A stretch of DNA of 64,000 nt, taken from positions 8,229 through 72,228 of the forward strand of contig JAXDHR010000136.1 in NCBI GenBank assembly GCA_034664425.1, written 5' to 3'. The notes below the pieces were generated by a model that was not told the DNA's origin, made no database searches, and worked only from the letters and a program-made list of their open reading frames with translations. Positions within the stretch are counted from its first letter, which is position 1, and each line of letters begins with the position of its first letter. Made by a program: the position numbers and the translations under genes. Of the stretch, positions 17,117-25,471 are shown one piece after another. Origin of the DNA: DATBDM01 sp034664425. GTDB taxonomy: Bacteria > Actinomycetota > Thermoleophilia > Solirubrobacterales > Solirubrobacteraceae.

Positions 17117-18130
17117 TCACGACGTGGTCAGCACCATCCGGAAGCGGGCGTCGCCGGCCGTCATCTTGTCGTAGGCCGCCTGCGCCTCGGACAGCGGCCG
17201 CGTCTCGATCCGAGGGCGCACGCCGGTCAGCACGGAGAAGCGCAGCGTGTCCTCGGAATCCTGCGAGGTGCCGGACGCGTGCCCCTGGATTGCCGTCGAG
17301 CCGGGGATGATCGCGAAGGCGGGAACCTGCAACGGGTCAGGCGAGGCGCCGACGACGATCAGCTGGCCGCGCGGCTTGAGCCCGGCGAGGGTGGGCGTCA
17401 TCGCGCCGGCGGCGGTGACGGTCGCGAGCACGACGGTCGCGCCGCCGAGCTCGGTCAGCGCCTGCCCGACGTCGACGGCGGTCGAGTCGAGGTAGTGGTG
17501 CGCTCCGAGCTCGCGCGCCAGCGGCTCCTTCTCGGTGCCGCGGGCGATGGCGACCACCTCGAAGCCCATCTTGGCTGCGTACTGGATCCCGAGGTGGCCG
17601 AGACCGCCGACGCCAAGGATGGCCACACGGTCGCCAGGGCGGGCGACCGACTCCCGCAGCGCGTTGAAGGTCGTGATGCCGGCGCACAGCAGCGGCGCCG
17701 CGTCCGCGTCGGCGAGCTCCTCCGGGATCCTGGCGAGCGCCTCCGCCGGCGCCACCATCGCCTCCGCGTAGCCGCCGTCGTACGCGATGCCGGGCACGCG
17801 GCCGTTCTCGCAGGCGATGAAGTCGCCGCGCCGGCACGGCTCGCAGACGAAGCAGCACCCGCCGAACCAGCCGACGCCGACGCGGTCGCCCACCGCCCAC
17901 GCCTCCACGCCCTCCCCGAGGGCGTCGACGACGCCCGCGATCTCGTGGCCGGGAATGCGCGGGAACGCGTTGCCCATCGCGCCGAGGACGGTCAGTGAAT
18001 CGGAGTGGCAGATCCCGCAGGCGAGGACCTTCACGCGCACCTCGCCCCGCGCCGGCTCGGGCAGATCGACGTCGACGAGCTCGAACTTCGCACCCGCCTC
18101 GGGAACGCGCGCGGCTTTCATCGTGGTCAT
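17117..18130 (-). CDS. Zinc-dependent alcohol dehydrogenase (AdhA/AdhP-type MDR)
   Basis: 337-residue medium-chain dehydrogenase. Catalytic zinc ligands are C41 (CGICHSDS), H62-E63 (PGHE) and C149. The structural zinc set is C93, C96, C99 and C107 (CFVCEPCRRGDFIAC). The NAD-binding motif GVGGLGHLGIQYA is near residue 170. It should oxidise primary alcohols or reduce aldehydes with NAD(H). The start ATG at 18130 gives MTTMKAARV, as usual. It converges with the exporter unit across the inverted repeat; upstream is only a gamma-glutamyltransferase relic. Confidence 0.95.
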   Translation of the reverse strand: MTTMKAARVPEAGAKFELVDVDLPEPARGEVRVKVLACGICHSDSLTVLGAMGNAFPRIPGHEIAGVVDALGEGVEAWAVGDRVGVGWFGGCCFVCEPCRRGDFIACENGRVPGIAYDGGYAEAMVAPAEALARIPEELADADAAPLLCAGITTFNALRESVARPGDRVAILGVGGLGHLGIQYAAKMGFEVVAIARGTEKEPLARELGAHHYLDSTAVDVGQALTELGGATVVLATVTAAGAMTPTLAGLKPRGQLIVVGASPDPLQVPAFAIIPGSTAIQGHASGTSQDSEDTLRFSVLTGVRPRIETRPLSEAQAAYDKMTAGDARFRMVLTTS

Positions 18131-18217
18131 GTATTGACCCTACCCAGGTCGGCAGGAGTGCCGGGCGGGCGTCCGGCGCCAGCCGCTCGACTTCGCTCTG
18201 CGCCGGAGACCTGAACG

Positions 18218-18979
18218 GCGTGGAGCTGCAGGGCGACTTCGGCATGGTCGCCTCGACACATCGCCTTGCTTCGCGCGCGGGCCTGCGAATCCTCGAACGC
18301 GGCGGCAACGCCGCCGATGCGGCGTGGAGGGCATGGCGGCCTCCGGATCGCGCGAGGGCAGGATCGATCGCGCCCGCGACGCCTTCCGCCGCGGCTTCGT
18401 CGCCGAGCGGATCTCGGCCTTCGTCGGGGCCCGCCCCGGTCGCCGACGTGGCGGGCGTCGTGCAGCGAGGACTCCTCAACGCCGATGATCTCGCCGGGTG
18501 GTCGGCCGGCTGGGAGGAATGCGTGTCGGGACGCTGGGCGGGCGCCACGGTGCACGAGAGCGGCCCGTGGGGCCAGGGCGCGGTGCTGCTCCAGATGGCT
18601 GCGCTCCTGCAACGCTGCGCGGTGGACGGCGACGAGCCGTTCGGCGGACGGTCCATCCACACGGTAGGTCGAGTGCTTCAACCTCGCGCCCTGCGCGCAT
18701 CTGCTCCATGGGCGCGACCTGGCAGGCGATCGACGCGGTGGAGTCCCCACGCTGCACGTGTCGAGCTCGTTCGCTCCCCACGAGCGGACGCCGCGCGGCG
18801 TCGTCGTCGAAGACCGCCTCGCGCCGGCGGCGCTCGCGGACCTGCGCCGCAGAGGCCACGTCGTGACCCTCGAGGAGGCCTTCACGCTCGGTCAGGTCTG
18901 CGCCGTCTCGCGCGACGTGTACGGCCGCATGCGGGCCGCTGCGGACTCGCGCGGGCTCGGGGAGGCTGCGGGGCGCTGA
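18218..18979 (+). pseudogene. Decayed gamma-glutamyltransferase-family gene
   Basis: Family pieces occur in the right order but in different frames. The N-terminal FGMVASTHRLASRAGLRILE (near 18236-18300) and GGNAADAAW are followed by an internal piece NADDLAGWSAGWEECVSGRW (near 18480-18540) with GPWGQGAVLLQMAALL. The C-terminal piece is SSFAPHERTPRGVVVEDRLA and RRRGHVVTLEEAFTLGQVCA (near 18760-18900). The intact enzyme is over 500 residues, so large internal deletions and at least two frameshifts have occurred. The autoprocessing Thr region is not recognisable. Confidence 0.75.
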
Positions 18980-19090
18980 GGCGCCCGGGCGCGCTATCGC
19001 TGCAGGCCGGTCCTCAGGGTTCGCAGTTCGCGTCCCGCGTCCGGCCTGTGCGTCTGCTCACGTTTTCGCCGACGTGCGCGTCACATCATC

Positions 19091-19840
19091 GTGACCACTC
19101 ACCCGGAATCCGAGTCATGCGCCGTCCACGACCGCTCGCTGACCAGGCGCGTCGATCGCCTCGACTGGCGTGCGTTGCGCGAGCGGCTCGATCGCGACGG
19201 CTTCGCGGTCACCGCGAAGGTGCTCCGCGACGACGAGGCCGGGGAGCTCGCCGATCTGTTCGAGGGCGGCCGCTTCCGATCGACGGTCGAGATGGCGCGC
19301 CATCGCTTCGGCGATGGCCGCTACCGCTACTTCGACCACCCGTTGCCCGAGCCGATCGCGGTTCTGCGCAGCGCGTTCTACGAGCACCTGGCGCCGGTCG
19401 CCAACGCCTGGTGGGAACGGCTCGGCGACGGCGCTGATCCGTTCCCTCCGACGCACGAGCAGCTGCTGGATCGTTGCCGCGCCGCCGGGCAGTCGCGCCC
19501 GACTCCGTTGATCCTCCGCTACGGCCCAGGCGACTGGAACGCCCTCCACAAGGACCTCTACGGGGAGGTGTACTTCCCCTTTCAGGTGCTCACGATCCTG
19601 TCACGTCCGGGTGTTGACTTCGACGGCGGCCAGTTCGTCTTGATGGAGCAGCGCCCGCGCGCGCAGAGCCGGGCGCACGTGCTCGAGCCCGACCGCGGCG
19701 CGTTCGTGATCTTCCCGACCGACCGCCGGCCTGCGCGAGGCAGCCGCGGCTTCTACCGCGTCGGGATGCGCCACGGCGTCAGCACGATCACCCGCGGCTC
19801 GCGCACGGCCCTGGGGATCATCTTCCACGACGCCGCCTGA
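19091..19840 (+). CDS. 2OG-Fe(II) oxygenase (COG3826-type)
   Basis: 249-residue non-haem iron dioxygenase. Iron ligands are H153 and D155 in NALHKDLYGEVYFPFQ and the distal H228 in RVGMRHGVSTI, with a following Arg (R238) placed to hold 2-oxoglutarate. GGQFVLMEQRPRAQSR is the family signature. The family (Pfam PF09859, COG3826) has been proposed to act in oxidative demethylation of damaged DNA; that role is annotation-level knowledge, not shown here. The start is GTG 19091. It stands alone between a relic and an SDR gene. Confidence 0.82.
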   Translation: MTTHPESESCAVHDRSLTRRVDRLDWRALRERLDRDGFAVTAKVLRDDEAGELADLFEGGRFRSTVEMARHRFGDGRYRYFDHPLPEPIAVLRSAFYEHLAPVANAWWERLGDGADPFPPTHEQLLDRCRAAGQSRPTPLILRYGPGDWNALHKDLYGEVYFPFQVLTILSRPGVDFDGGQFVLMEQRPRAQSRAHVLEPDRGAFVIFPTDRRPARGSRGFYRVGMRHGVSTITRGSRTALGIIFHDAA

Positions 19841-20074
19841 GCGCCGGACCGGCGACGGCCAGTTCGGCCACCGCCGAGTCGGCCGACCGCCGCGCGCGAC
19901 GCGGACGGCCGCGCTGGGTGAGCCGGGCGCAACATCGTCGCCGCGATGCATCGAGCCGTCTCCTCGACGACGTGCTGACCGCAGCCGCAGTTCGATCGCA
20001 CACGTCCGGCGATGTGCGCGGCGGCCGCCTGGGTATGCGAACCGTCCACTCGCACCTCCGACAAGGGCCGCCGC

Positions 20075-20968
20075 ATGAGCCACGACCAGCACACCACCCA
20101 GGATCCGACCCGGCAGCACCCGGACTCGCTGCCCGCCGACCAGCTCGAGCACCCAGGGCTTCAGAGCGAGATGAGCCACGCGCCCGATTTCGGCGAGCAG
20201 AGCTACCGCGGCACGGGCAAGCTCGAGGGTCGCAAGGCGATCGTCACGGGCGGCGACTCCGGCATCGGCCGGGCGGTCGCCCTGGCCTTTGCGCGCGAGG
20301 GCGCGGACGTCGCAATCTCCTACCTCGAGGCGGAGCAGAGCGACGCCGACGAGACGGCGCGCGTGGTGCGCGAGGCCGGCCGGACCGCGCTGCAGCTGCC
20401 GGGCGACCTGCAGGACAGTGGCTACTGCCGCACGCTGGTCGAGCAGTCGGTCCAAGGGCTCGGTGGCGTCGACATCCTCGTCAACAACGCGGCGTACCAG
20501 ATGGCTCGCGAGGGCCTCGCCGACATCTCCGAGGATGAGCTCGAGCGGACCTTCCGCACCAACATCCTCGCCATGTTCCACACCTGCAAGGCAGCGCTCG
20601 AGCACATGCGCCCGGGCGCGGCGATCATCAACACCGCGTCGATCCAGGCCTACCAGCCGGACCCGATGCTGCTGGCCTACGCGGCGACCAAGGCCGCGAT
20701 CGTCAACTTCACCAAGGGGCTGGCGCAGGAGGCGATCGAGCACGGCATCCGCGTCAACGCCGTCGCCCCGGGGCCGATCTGGACCCCGCTCATCCCGGCG
20801 ACGATGCCGGAGGACAAGGTCGAGGACTTCGGCGCCGACGAATCGCCGATGAAGCGAGCCGGGCAGCCGGCCGAGCTCGCGCCCCTCTACGTCTTCCTCG
20901 CCTCCCAGGAGTCCAGCTATGTCACCGGCGAGGTCGTCGGGGCCACCGGTGGCACGCCGCTGTCGTAG
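20075..20968 (+). CDS. SDR-family oxidoreductase (YhdF/general-stress type)
   Basis: 297-residue short-chain dehydrogenase with a polar 50-residue N-terminal extension (HPGLQSEMSHAPDFGEQSYR) typical of the YghA/YhdF stress group. The NAD(P) motif is TGGDSGIGRA, NNAAYQ follows, the catalytic Tyr-Lys is in YAATKAAIVNFTKGLAQE, and the end VTGEVVGATGG is normal. ATG 20075 is chosen because the extension is conserved from there. The stop is directly followed by ATG of the next gene (0-bp spacing), so the two form an operon. Substrate unknown. Confidence 0.92.
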   Translation: MSHDQHTTQDPTRQHPDSLPADQLEHPGLQSEMSHAPDFGEQSYRGTGKLEGRKAIVTGGDSGIGRAVALAFAREGADVAISYLEAEQSDADETARVVREAGRTALQLPGDLQDSGYCRTLVEQSVQGLGGVDILVNNAAYQMAREGLADISEDELERTFRTNILAMFHTCKAALEHMRPGAAIINTASIQAYQPDPMLLAYAATKAAIVNFTKGLAQEAIEHGIRVNAVAPGPIWTPLIPATMPEDKVEDFGADESPMKRAGQPAELAPLYVFLASQESSYVTGEVVGATGGTPLS

Positions 20969-21469
20969 ATGCGCTCGCTGGCCGGCACACTGTCGAGGGG
21001 AGTTGCCGCCGGGCTGATCGGCGGTGTGGTCATGACCGCCGTCGAGAAGGCCGAGCAGGCGCTGACCGGGCGGCCGGACTCCTACGTGCCGGGGCGCACG
21101 CTCGCACATCTCGTCGGCCTCCCGGATCCCGACACCGACCGCGTCACGCGGAACCTGGTGATGCACTTCGGGACCGCCGCGACGGCCGGAGTGCTGCGCG
21201 CCGTGATGTCCGTCGCGAACCTGCGCGGGCCGACGGCCTCGTTCCTGCACACATGGATGCGGCTCGCCATCGACCAGACGCTGGAGAACCGGACCGGCGT
21301 CGGGGCCCCTCCGGCTTCCTGGCCGCGGGACGAGCTGGTCATCGACGTCGCGCACAAGGCGGTCTATGCGTTCGCCACGGGGGCGCTCGCCGACGCGCTG
21401 ATCCGTCCGGCCGCGGGGACGTCGGCGGAGCGGCCGGCGCAACGCCTGCGGCGGCCGGGATTCGCGTAG
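20969..21469 (+). CDS. Unknown small membrane-associated protein
   Basis: 166-residue protein with three to four moderately hydrophobic helices (GVAAGLIGGVVMTAVEKAEQ, MHFGTAATAGVLRAVMSVAN, HKAVYAFATGALADALI). IDQTLENRTGVGAPPASWPR looks like a conserved loop, but I do not recognise a named family. It starts at the base after the SDR stop and probably shares its transcript. It might be an inner-membrane protein; no active site can be suggested. Confidence 0.75.
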   Translation: MRSLAGTLSRGVAAGLIGGVVMTAVEKAEQALTGRPDSYVPGRTLAHLVGLPDPDTDRVTRNLVMHFGTAATAGVLRAVMSVANLRGPTASFLHTWMRLAIDQTLENRTGVGAPPASWPRDELVIDVAHKAVYAFATGALADALIRPAAGTSAERPAQRLRRPGFA

Positions 21470-21617
21470 GCGGCGGCGAGCACCCGAGCCGCGGGGCGAC
21501 CGCGCCTCCGTTGCGTCGTCGCATGCGGCCCTCGAGATGCACCCGAAGCTGACGGGCGACGGGGTCCAGGCCTGATCGGCCCGCCACTCGCCGGCGGAGG
21601 GTGATGAACTCCTCCGC

Positions 21618-22406
21618 ATGAACACGACCCAGCACGAGCGCGGTGAGCGATTCGTGGCCCTGCATGCCGGCGAGCCCTTCGTCATCCCCAACCCGTGGGA
21701 CGCCGGGTCTGCGCGCATGCTCGAGGCGCTCGGCTTCGCCGCGCTGGCCACCACGAGCTCGGGGTTCGCCTTCACGCTCGGGCGCCGCGACGGCGACGTC
21801 ACGCTCGAGGAGGTGGCCGCGCATACCGCCGCGATCGCCGCCGCCAGCGACCTGCCGCTCTCCGTCGATCTCGAGAACGGCTACGCCGACGACCCGGACG
21901 CTGTCGCGGCCGCGGTGGCGCGCGTCGCCGGAGCCGGCGCGGTCGGCGCGTCGATCGAGGACTTCAGGCCCGGCGCCGGCATCTACCCGCGCGAGCAGGC
22001 CGCCGAGCGTCTCGCCGGCGCCGTGGAGGCCGCCCGCGGTCTCGGCTTCCCGTTCGTGCTGACCGCGCGCGCGGAGAACCACATCCGCGGCAACCCCGAC
22101 CTCGACGACACGATCGCGCGCCTGCAGGCCTACGAGCAGGCGGGCGCGGACGTGCTCTACGCCCCCGGACTGCGCACCGTGGAGGAGATCCGCGCCGTCT
22201 GCGGTGCTGTCTCGCGGCCAGTGAACGTCCTCGCGGTCGGCGAGCTCACGGGCGACGACATCGCAGCGGCGGGCGCGCGGCGCATCAGCCTCGGGGGCCG
22301 GCTGACGTGGGCCGCCGCCGAGGCCGCGACCGCCGCGGCGACGGCCATCCGCGACCGCGGCGACTTCTCGCTGCTGACGGCGGGCCCGCCCGGCTGGCTG
22401 CGCTGA
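21618..22406 (+). CDS. Isocitrate lyase/PEP mutase-family protein
   Basis: 262-residue TIM-barrel lyase of the PEP mutase/2-methylisocitrate lyase superfamily. The Mg-binding VDLENGYAD and IEDFRPGAGIYPREQAAERL fit (Asp in DLENGY, Glu in IED), as does the substrate loop TARAENHIRGNPDLDDTIAR. The loop reads ARAEN rather than the KKCGH found in isocitrate lyases, so it belongs to the broad oxaloacetate hydrolase/carboxy-PEP mutase-like group. The reaction is probably C-C or P-C bond chemistry on a 2-oxo acid. Monocistronic. Confidence 0.88.
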   Translation: MNTTQHERGERFVALHAGEPFVIPNPWDAGSARMLEALGFAALATTSSGFAFTLGRRDGDVTLEEVAAHTAAIAAASDLPLSVDLENGYADDPDAVAAAVARVAGAGAVGASIEDFRPGAGIYPREQAAERLAGAVEAARGLGFPFVLTARAENHIRGNPDLDDTIARLQAYEQAGADVLYAPGLRTVEEIRAVCGAVSRPVNVLAVGELTGDDIAAAGARRISLGGRLTWAAAEAATAAATAIRDRGDFSLLTAGPPGWLR

Positions 22407-22498
22407 GCGGCGCTCCGGCGGCCCGCCAGACAGGTGGATCGGGCCGCCGGGCCGCGTTCGCGCGACTCGGCTGAGACTCAGGATTTTCCCAGCTTCCG

Positions 22499-22538
22499 CA
22501 CAGCCGGCCCAAAGGGCCGCCCAGCATCCTCGGCTGTG
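22499..22538 (+). promoter_or_regulatory. Leader with two overlapping hairpins
   Basis: Ahead of the secreted-protein gene at 22564, CACAGCCG (22499-22506) pairs perfectly with CGGCTGTG (22531-22538), while CGGCCC (22505-22510) pairs with GGGCCG (22514-22519) around AAA. The small stem shares two bases with the outer arm, so the two structures partly compete. They may affect transcript stability or initiation; this is an inference from sequence only. Confidence 0.35.
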
Positions 22539-22563
22539 GGAGGTAGATCGAAGGAGATCCCAG

Positions 22564-23271
22564 ATGCTAGGTCGGAGACTCAGCAAGCCCCTCGCCATCG
22601 GCGCCGCGGTCGTTGTGATCGCAGGCGGCGCCTACGGGGTCGTCAGCGCGACCTCCGGCAACGGCTCGGCCGGTGCCAGCACGGGACAGGTGGCCCCGAA
22701 GGCGGGATTCAGGGCAGCGGGCGGATCGAACGCAAGGTCCGGACCGGCCGCCGGAGGCGTCGTCGGTACGGTCAGCAGCGTGTCGACGTCGAGCTTCACG
22801 GTGTCGACATCAGCGGGTCAGAAGGTGACCGTCAAGAAGGCGTCCTCGACGACGTACCGCAAGGGGACGAGCTCCGCCTCGGCGCGTGCCATCACGAAGG
22901 GCAAACCGGTCCTCGTGCTCGGGACGACCAACGGAACGACGATCACGGCAACGCAGGTCGTCGTGCAACCGGCCAGTGGCGGCTCGACGACGTTCACGCC
23001 GTCGAAGGTGGTCCCCTTCAAGCGCGGAGCACCCACCACGTCGAAGCAGGACGGCCAGATCCCGGCGAACTACAGTGAGGGCTCGGGGAAGATCGTCGGC
23101 GGAACGACGGCGAACAAGGCGACCAAAGCGGCACTGGCGGCCTATCCGGGCGGCGTCGTCGACCGCGTCGTCAAGCTCAGCAACGGCGAGTACGAGGTCC
23201 ACAACATCGGCGTGAACTGGCCGCACCACGTCTTCGTCAACGCGAGCTTCAAGGTCGTCGGCGCGAACTAG
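22564..23271 (+). CDS. Secreted/membrane-anchored DUF5666-like protein
   Basis: 235-residue protein with an N-terminal membrane helix or signal (KPLAIGAAVVVIAGGAYGVV) followed by a Gly/Ser-rich linker. The middle has an OB-like DUF5666-type repeat (GGVVGTVSSVSTSSFTVSTS, GKPVLVLGTTNGTTITATQV). The C-terminal 60 residues (ATKAALAAYPGGVVDRVVKL, GEYEVHNIG) resemble a PepSY-like sensor or inhibitor fold. It would act outside the membrane. AAGGAG at 22550-22555 supports the start. The combination is seen in Thermoleophilia-type genomes, but I know no function. Confidence 0.72.
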   Translation: MLGRRLSKPLAIGAAVVVIAGGAYGVVSATSGNGSAGASTGQVAPKAGFRAAGGSNARSGPAAGGVVGTVSSVSTSSFTVSTSAGQKVTVKKASSTTYRKGTSSASARAITKGKPVLVLGTTNGTTITATQVVVQPASGGSTTFTPSKVVPFKRGAPTTSKQDGQIPANYSEGSGKIVGGTTANKATKAALAAYPGGVVDRVVKLSNGEYEVHNIGVNWPHHVFVNASFKVVGAN

Positions 23272-23298
23272 CGCCCTCGCCGCGCGGCGTACCGGGCA

Positions 23299-23329
23299 CT
23301 GTTCGGAGTCTGCTCCGGGCTCCGAACAG
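23299..23329. terminator. Bidirectional hairpin terminator
   Basis: CTGTTCGGAG (23299-23308) and CTCCGAACAG (23320-23329) form a perfect 10-bp stem with an 11-nt loop, midway between the convergent genes ending at 23271 and 23352. There is no long T-run, as is common in such GC-rich genomes. Confidence 0.65.
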
Positions 23330-23351
23330 GTTCCGGTCGGCTCGGGTGCGA

Positions 23352-24062
23352 TCAAGCCGCACGCCGGCGAGCGCGGCGCCGTCTCAGCGACGTCGCGCCT
23401 ACGACGCCCCCGACTCCCAGGAGCTGGACGAGCGGCGCACAGCGAGGCGCCTCGACCGTGAGCGCACCGCCGACGACCGCGCCGGCGATCAGCGCGGTGA
23501 GGATCTCGAGGCTGCGCGCGGCCGCGCGCACTGAGCCGTCCGAGGCGAGACGGATCACGACGCCGGTCAGCGTGCCGGTCAGATACGTCGTCGACAGGCC
23601 CGAGACTCCGAAACGCTGCGTCGTGCTGCTCTGGATGCCGAGCGCCACCGCGTCGAGCGCGAGCAGCGCCAGCTGAACCGAGTCCACGCGTGGATGGCCT
23701 CCGGCGGCCTCCCAGCCGATCGCGAAGAGCACGAGAACGGCCAGTTCGATCGCCAGCGCCCGCGTCACCGCGGCGGGCCAGATCGGATCGCCCGCTCGGG
23801 CGGTGCCGGCCGTCCGGGCGCCCACGACGCAACCGAAGACGAAGGCCGCGATGGCGAGGCCCGCATGGGTCACGAGCGACCAGTCGCCCGTCCCCGCGCC
23901 CACTCCGAGCAGGACCATGTTGCCGGTCATGACACTCGTGAACACGCCCCCGAGACCGAGGAACCCGATGGCGTCCGTCGCGCCGCTCACGACCGCCAGC
24001 ACGATGACGAGGCGATGCCGCTGGCCGGGCGTCAGATCGCTGGCTGCAGCTGTCGTCGGCAC
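23352..24062 (-). CDS. YoaK/DUF1275-family membrane protein
   Basis: 236-residue integral membrane protein with six hydrophobic segments. The hallmark first part is AVVSGATDAIGFLGLGGVFTSVMTGNMVLLG (residues about 20-50; quoted only as SGATDAIGFLGLGGVFTS and MTGNMVLLG), and AVALGIQSSTTQRFGVSGLS, TTYLTGTLTGVV follow. The family is widespread and has no firmly known function, though transport has been suggested. I take the GTG at 24062 as the start, giving a normal family length; the longer upstream reading is low-complexity Arg/Ser. Confidence 0.85.
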   Translation of the reverse strand: MPTTAAASDLTPGQRHRLVIVLAVVSGATDAIGFLGLGGVFTSVMTGNMVLLGVGAGTGDWSLVTHAGLAIAAFVFGCVVGARTAGTARAGDPIWPAAVTRALAIELAVLVLFAIGWEAAGGHPRVDSVQLALLALDAVALGIQSSTTQRFGVSGLSTTYLTGTLTGVVIRLASDGSVRAAARSLEILTALIAGAVVGGALTVEAPRCAPLVQLLGVGGVVGATSLRRRRARRRAA

Positions 24063-24075
24063 CCCGTCGCGGCCA

Positions 24076-24204
24076 TCAGGGCTTGCGGTGGACCGGGAAG
24101 CGGGCGGGGCCGAGTCCCGTGAACGGCTCCCGGTCCCCTCCGCCCCAGCGGTGCTCGAGGCGCATTCCCGCGACCCGCTCGCCGAAGTACGCGTCGGCTC
24201 CCAC
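24076..24204 (-). CDS. Possible 42-residue protein (or relic of a longer one)
   Basis: Between the DUF1275 gene and the MFS gene, one minus-strand frame reads GADAYFGERVAGMRLEHRWG and ends GLGPARFPVHRKP. It looks protein-like (balanced aromatic and charged residues), unlike the Arg/Ser-rich shadows around it. The only useful start is GTG 24204, and a stop lies upstream near 24270. It could be a small real gene or the tail of a lost one. I do not recognise it. Confidence 0.3.
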   Translation of the reverse strand: MGADAYFGERVAGMRLEHRWGGGDREPFTGLGPARFPVHRKP

Positions 24205-24267
24205 GCGTGCAGTCTCGCAGGCAGCTTCCGCGCGCGCACCGATCGAGGCGCTGAGCAGGCTTCGCGG

Positions 24268-25440
24268 TCAGGAGCGGGCGGTCCAATTGGAAGAGGTTGC
24301 CGGGTGCGGCGTCCTGGCGACCGCGGCGAGAGCGGCGGCCGCGGCGAGCAGACACAGCGGGACGAGCGCGAGCGCGGCGGTGAGGCCGATGGCGTCGGCG
24401 AGCGGCCCGACGCTGAGCGGGAGCGCGACGACGGCGACGGCGGCGACGCTGACCGCGCGTCCACCTGCGAGTGTCGGCCGGTCGGGCGCGGTGGCGACCG
24501 CGAGCGCGAGCGCCATCGGGAACACGTTGCCGTTGCCGAATCCCGCCAATGCGAGGCCGGCGGCGGCAACGGCCGGCGAGCCGGCGACCCACAGGATCGC
24601 GAATCCCGCGAGCGCGCATGCGATGCCGACGGCGAGCACCCGCTGGGGGCTCGCGCGGCGGGCCAGCGCGCTGCCGGCGCCGCGGCCGGCCACCATGCCG
24701 GCGAAATAGGCCGCCATGACGCCGACCGCCGTGTCGATGCTCGTCCCCGTGGTGGCGTGTACGAAGCTCGCGCCCCACGAGCTCAGGCACCAGTCGGCGG
24801 CGGCGCCGAAGAAGATCAACGTGGCGGGGACCCGGAACGCCGGCGGCAACCCCCCGCCCGGCTCCGCCCCGGCAGCCGTCGCGCCGCCGCCGATCGGCTG
24901 CCCGCGGCCGGCCAGGAAGGCGAGGGGCAGGACGGCGACCGGCGCCAGCAGCGCCGCGCGCCAGCCGAGTGCGAGCGCTCCGGCGAGCGTCAGCGTCCCC
25001 GCCACGACGAGGTAGCCGAGGCCGGCGATCACGTTGCTCTCGGCGAAGGCGATCGCGCGCGCCTCGCCGTGGTGGTCGGCGAGCGTCGACTGGACGCTCA
25101 CGAGCAGCAGGCCGCCGAACGAGCCCATCACCGCCATGGCGCCCACCGTCACCACTGCGCTGCGGCCGAGCGTCAGCGCGACCGTGCCCACGGCCATCCC
25201 GGCGGCACCCAGCCAGAACACGCTGCGCCGCCCGAGCCGCCGCTCGAGCGTCGCCGTCACCACCCCGGCGATCGCCCCGCCGAGCGAGAAGGCGGCGACG
25301 TGCAGGCCGGCGACGGTGTAACGGAGGTGGAGCTCGTCGCGCAGGTGGGGCACGATCAGGCCGGGCGAGCCTTGAAGGAAGGCAAACCAGCCGAGCATGC
25401 CGTAGGCCAGCCAGGTGAGGCGATCCCGGCGGAACTCCAT
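24268..25440 (-). CDS. MFS transporter under LacI-type control
   Basis: 390-residue, 12-helix major-facilitator protein. MEFRRDRLTWLAYGMLGWFA leads into helix 1; ERRLGRRSVFWLGAAGMAVG carries the motif A-like loop; FGNGNVFPMALALAVATAPD resembles the C-terminal half of sugar/fucose-type or FPMALALA-containing exporters. The ATG at 25440 is chosen because the longer frame would read through the upstream palindrome and repressor. An 18-bp perfect palindrome ends 6 bp before the start codon, so the gene is very likely controlled by the LacI-type repressor encoded just upstream. The substrate is unknown, possibly a sugar. Confidence 0.9.
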   Translation of the reverse strand: MEFRRDRLTWLAYGMLGWFAFLQGSPGLIVPHLRDELHLRYTVAGLHVAAFSLGGAIAGVVTATLERRLGRRSVFWLGAAGMAVGTVALTLGRSAVVTVGAMAVMGSFGGLLLVSVQSTLADHHGEARAIAFAESNVIAGLGYLVVAGTLTLAGALALGWRAALLAPVAVLPLAFLAGRGQPIGGGATAAGAEPGGGLPPAFRVPATLIFFGAAADWCLSSWGASFVHATTGTSIDTAVGVMAAYFAGMVAGRGAGSALARRASPQRVLAVGIACALAGFAILWVAGSPAVAAAGLALAGFGNGNVFPMALALAVATAPDRPTLAGGRAVSVAAVAVVALPLSVGPLADAIGLTAALALVPLCLLAAAAALAAVARTPHPATSSNWTARS

Positions 25441-25445
25441 CGCAG

Positions 25446-25463
25446 TGGTATATCGATATACCA
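25446..25463. promoter_or_regulatory. LacI-type operator ahead of the MFS gene (inferred)
   Basis: TGGTATATCGATATACCA is a perfect 18-bp palindrome in the 31-bp gap between the LacI-family gene stop and the MFS start. Its central CG and symmetric half-sites are typical of LacI-family operators, and its AT-richness stands out. Binding by the upstream repressor is inferred. Confidence 0.75.
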
Positions 25464-25471
25464 ACCGCGGA

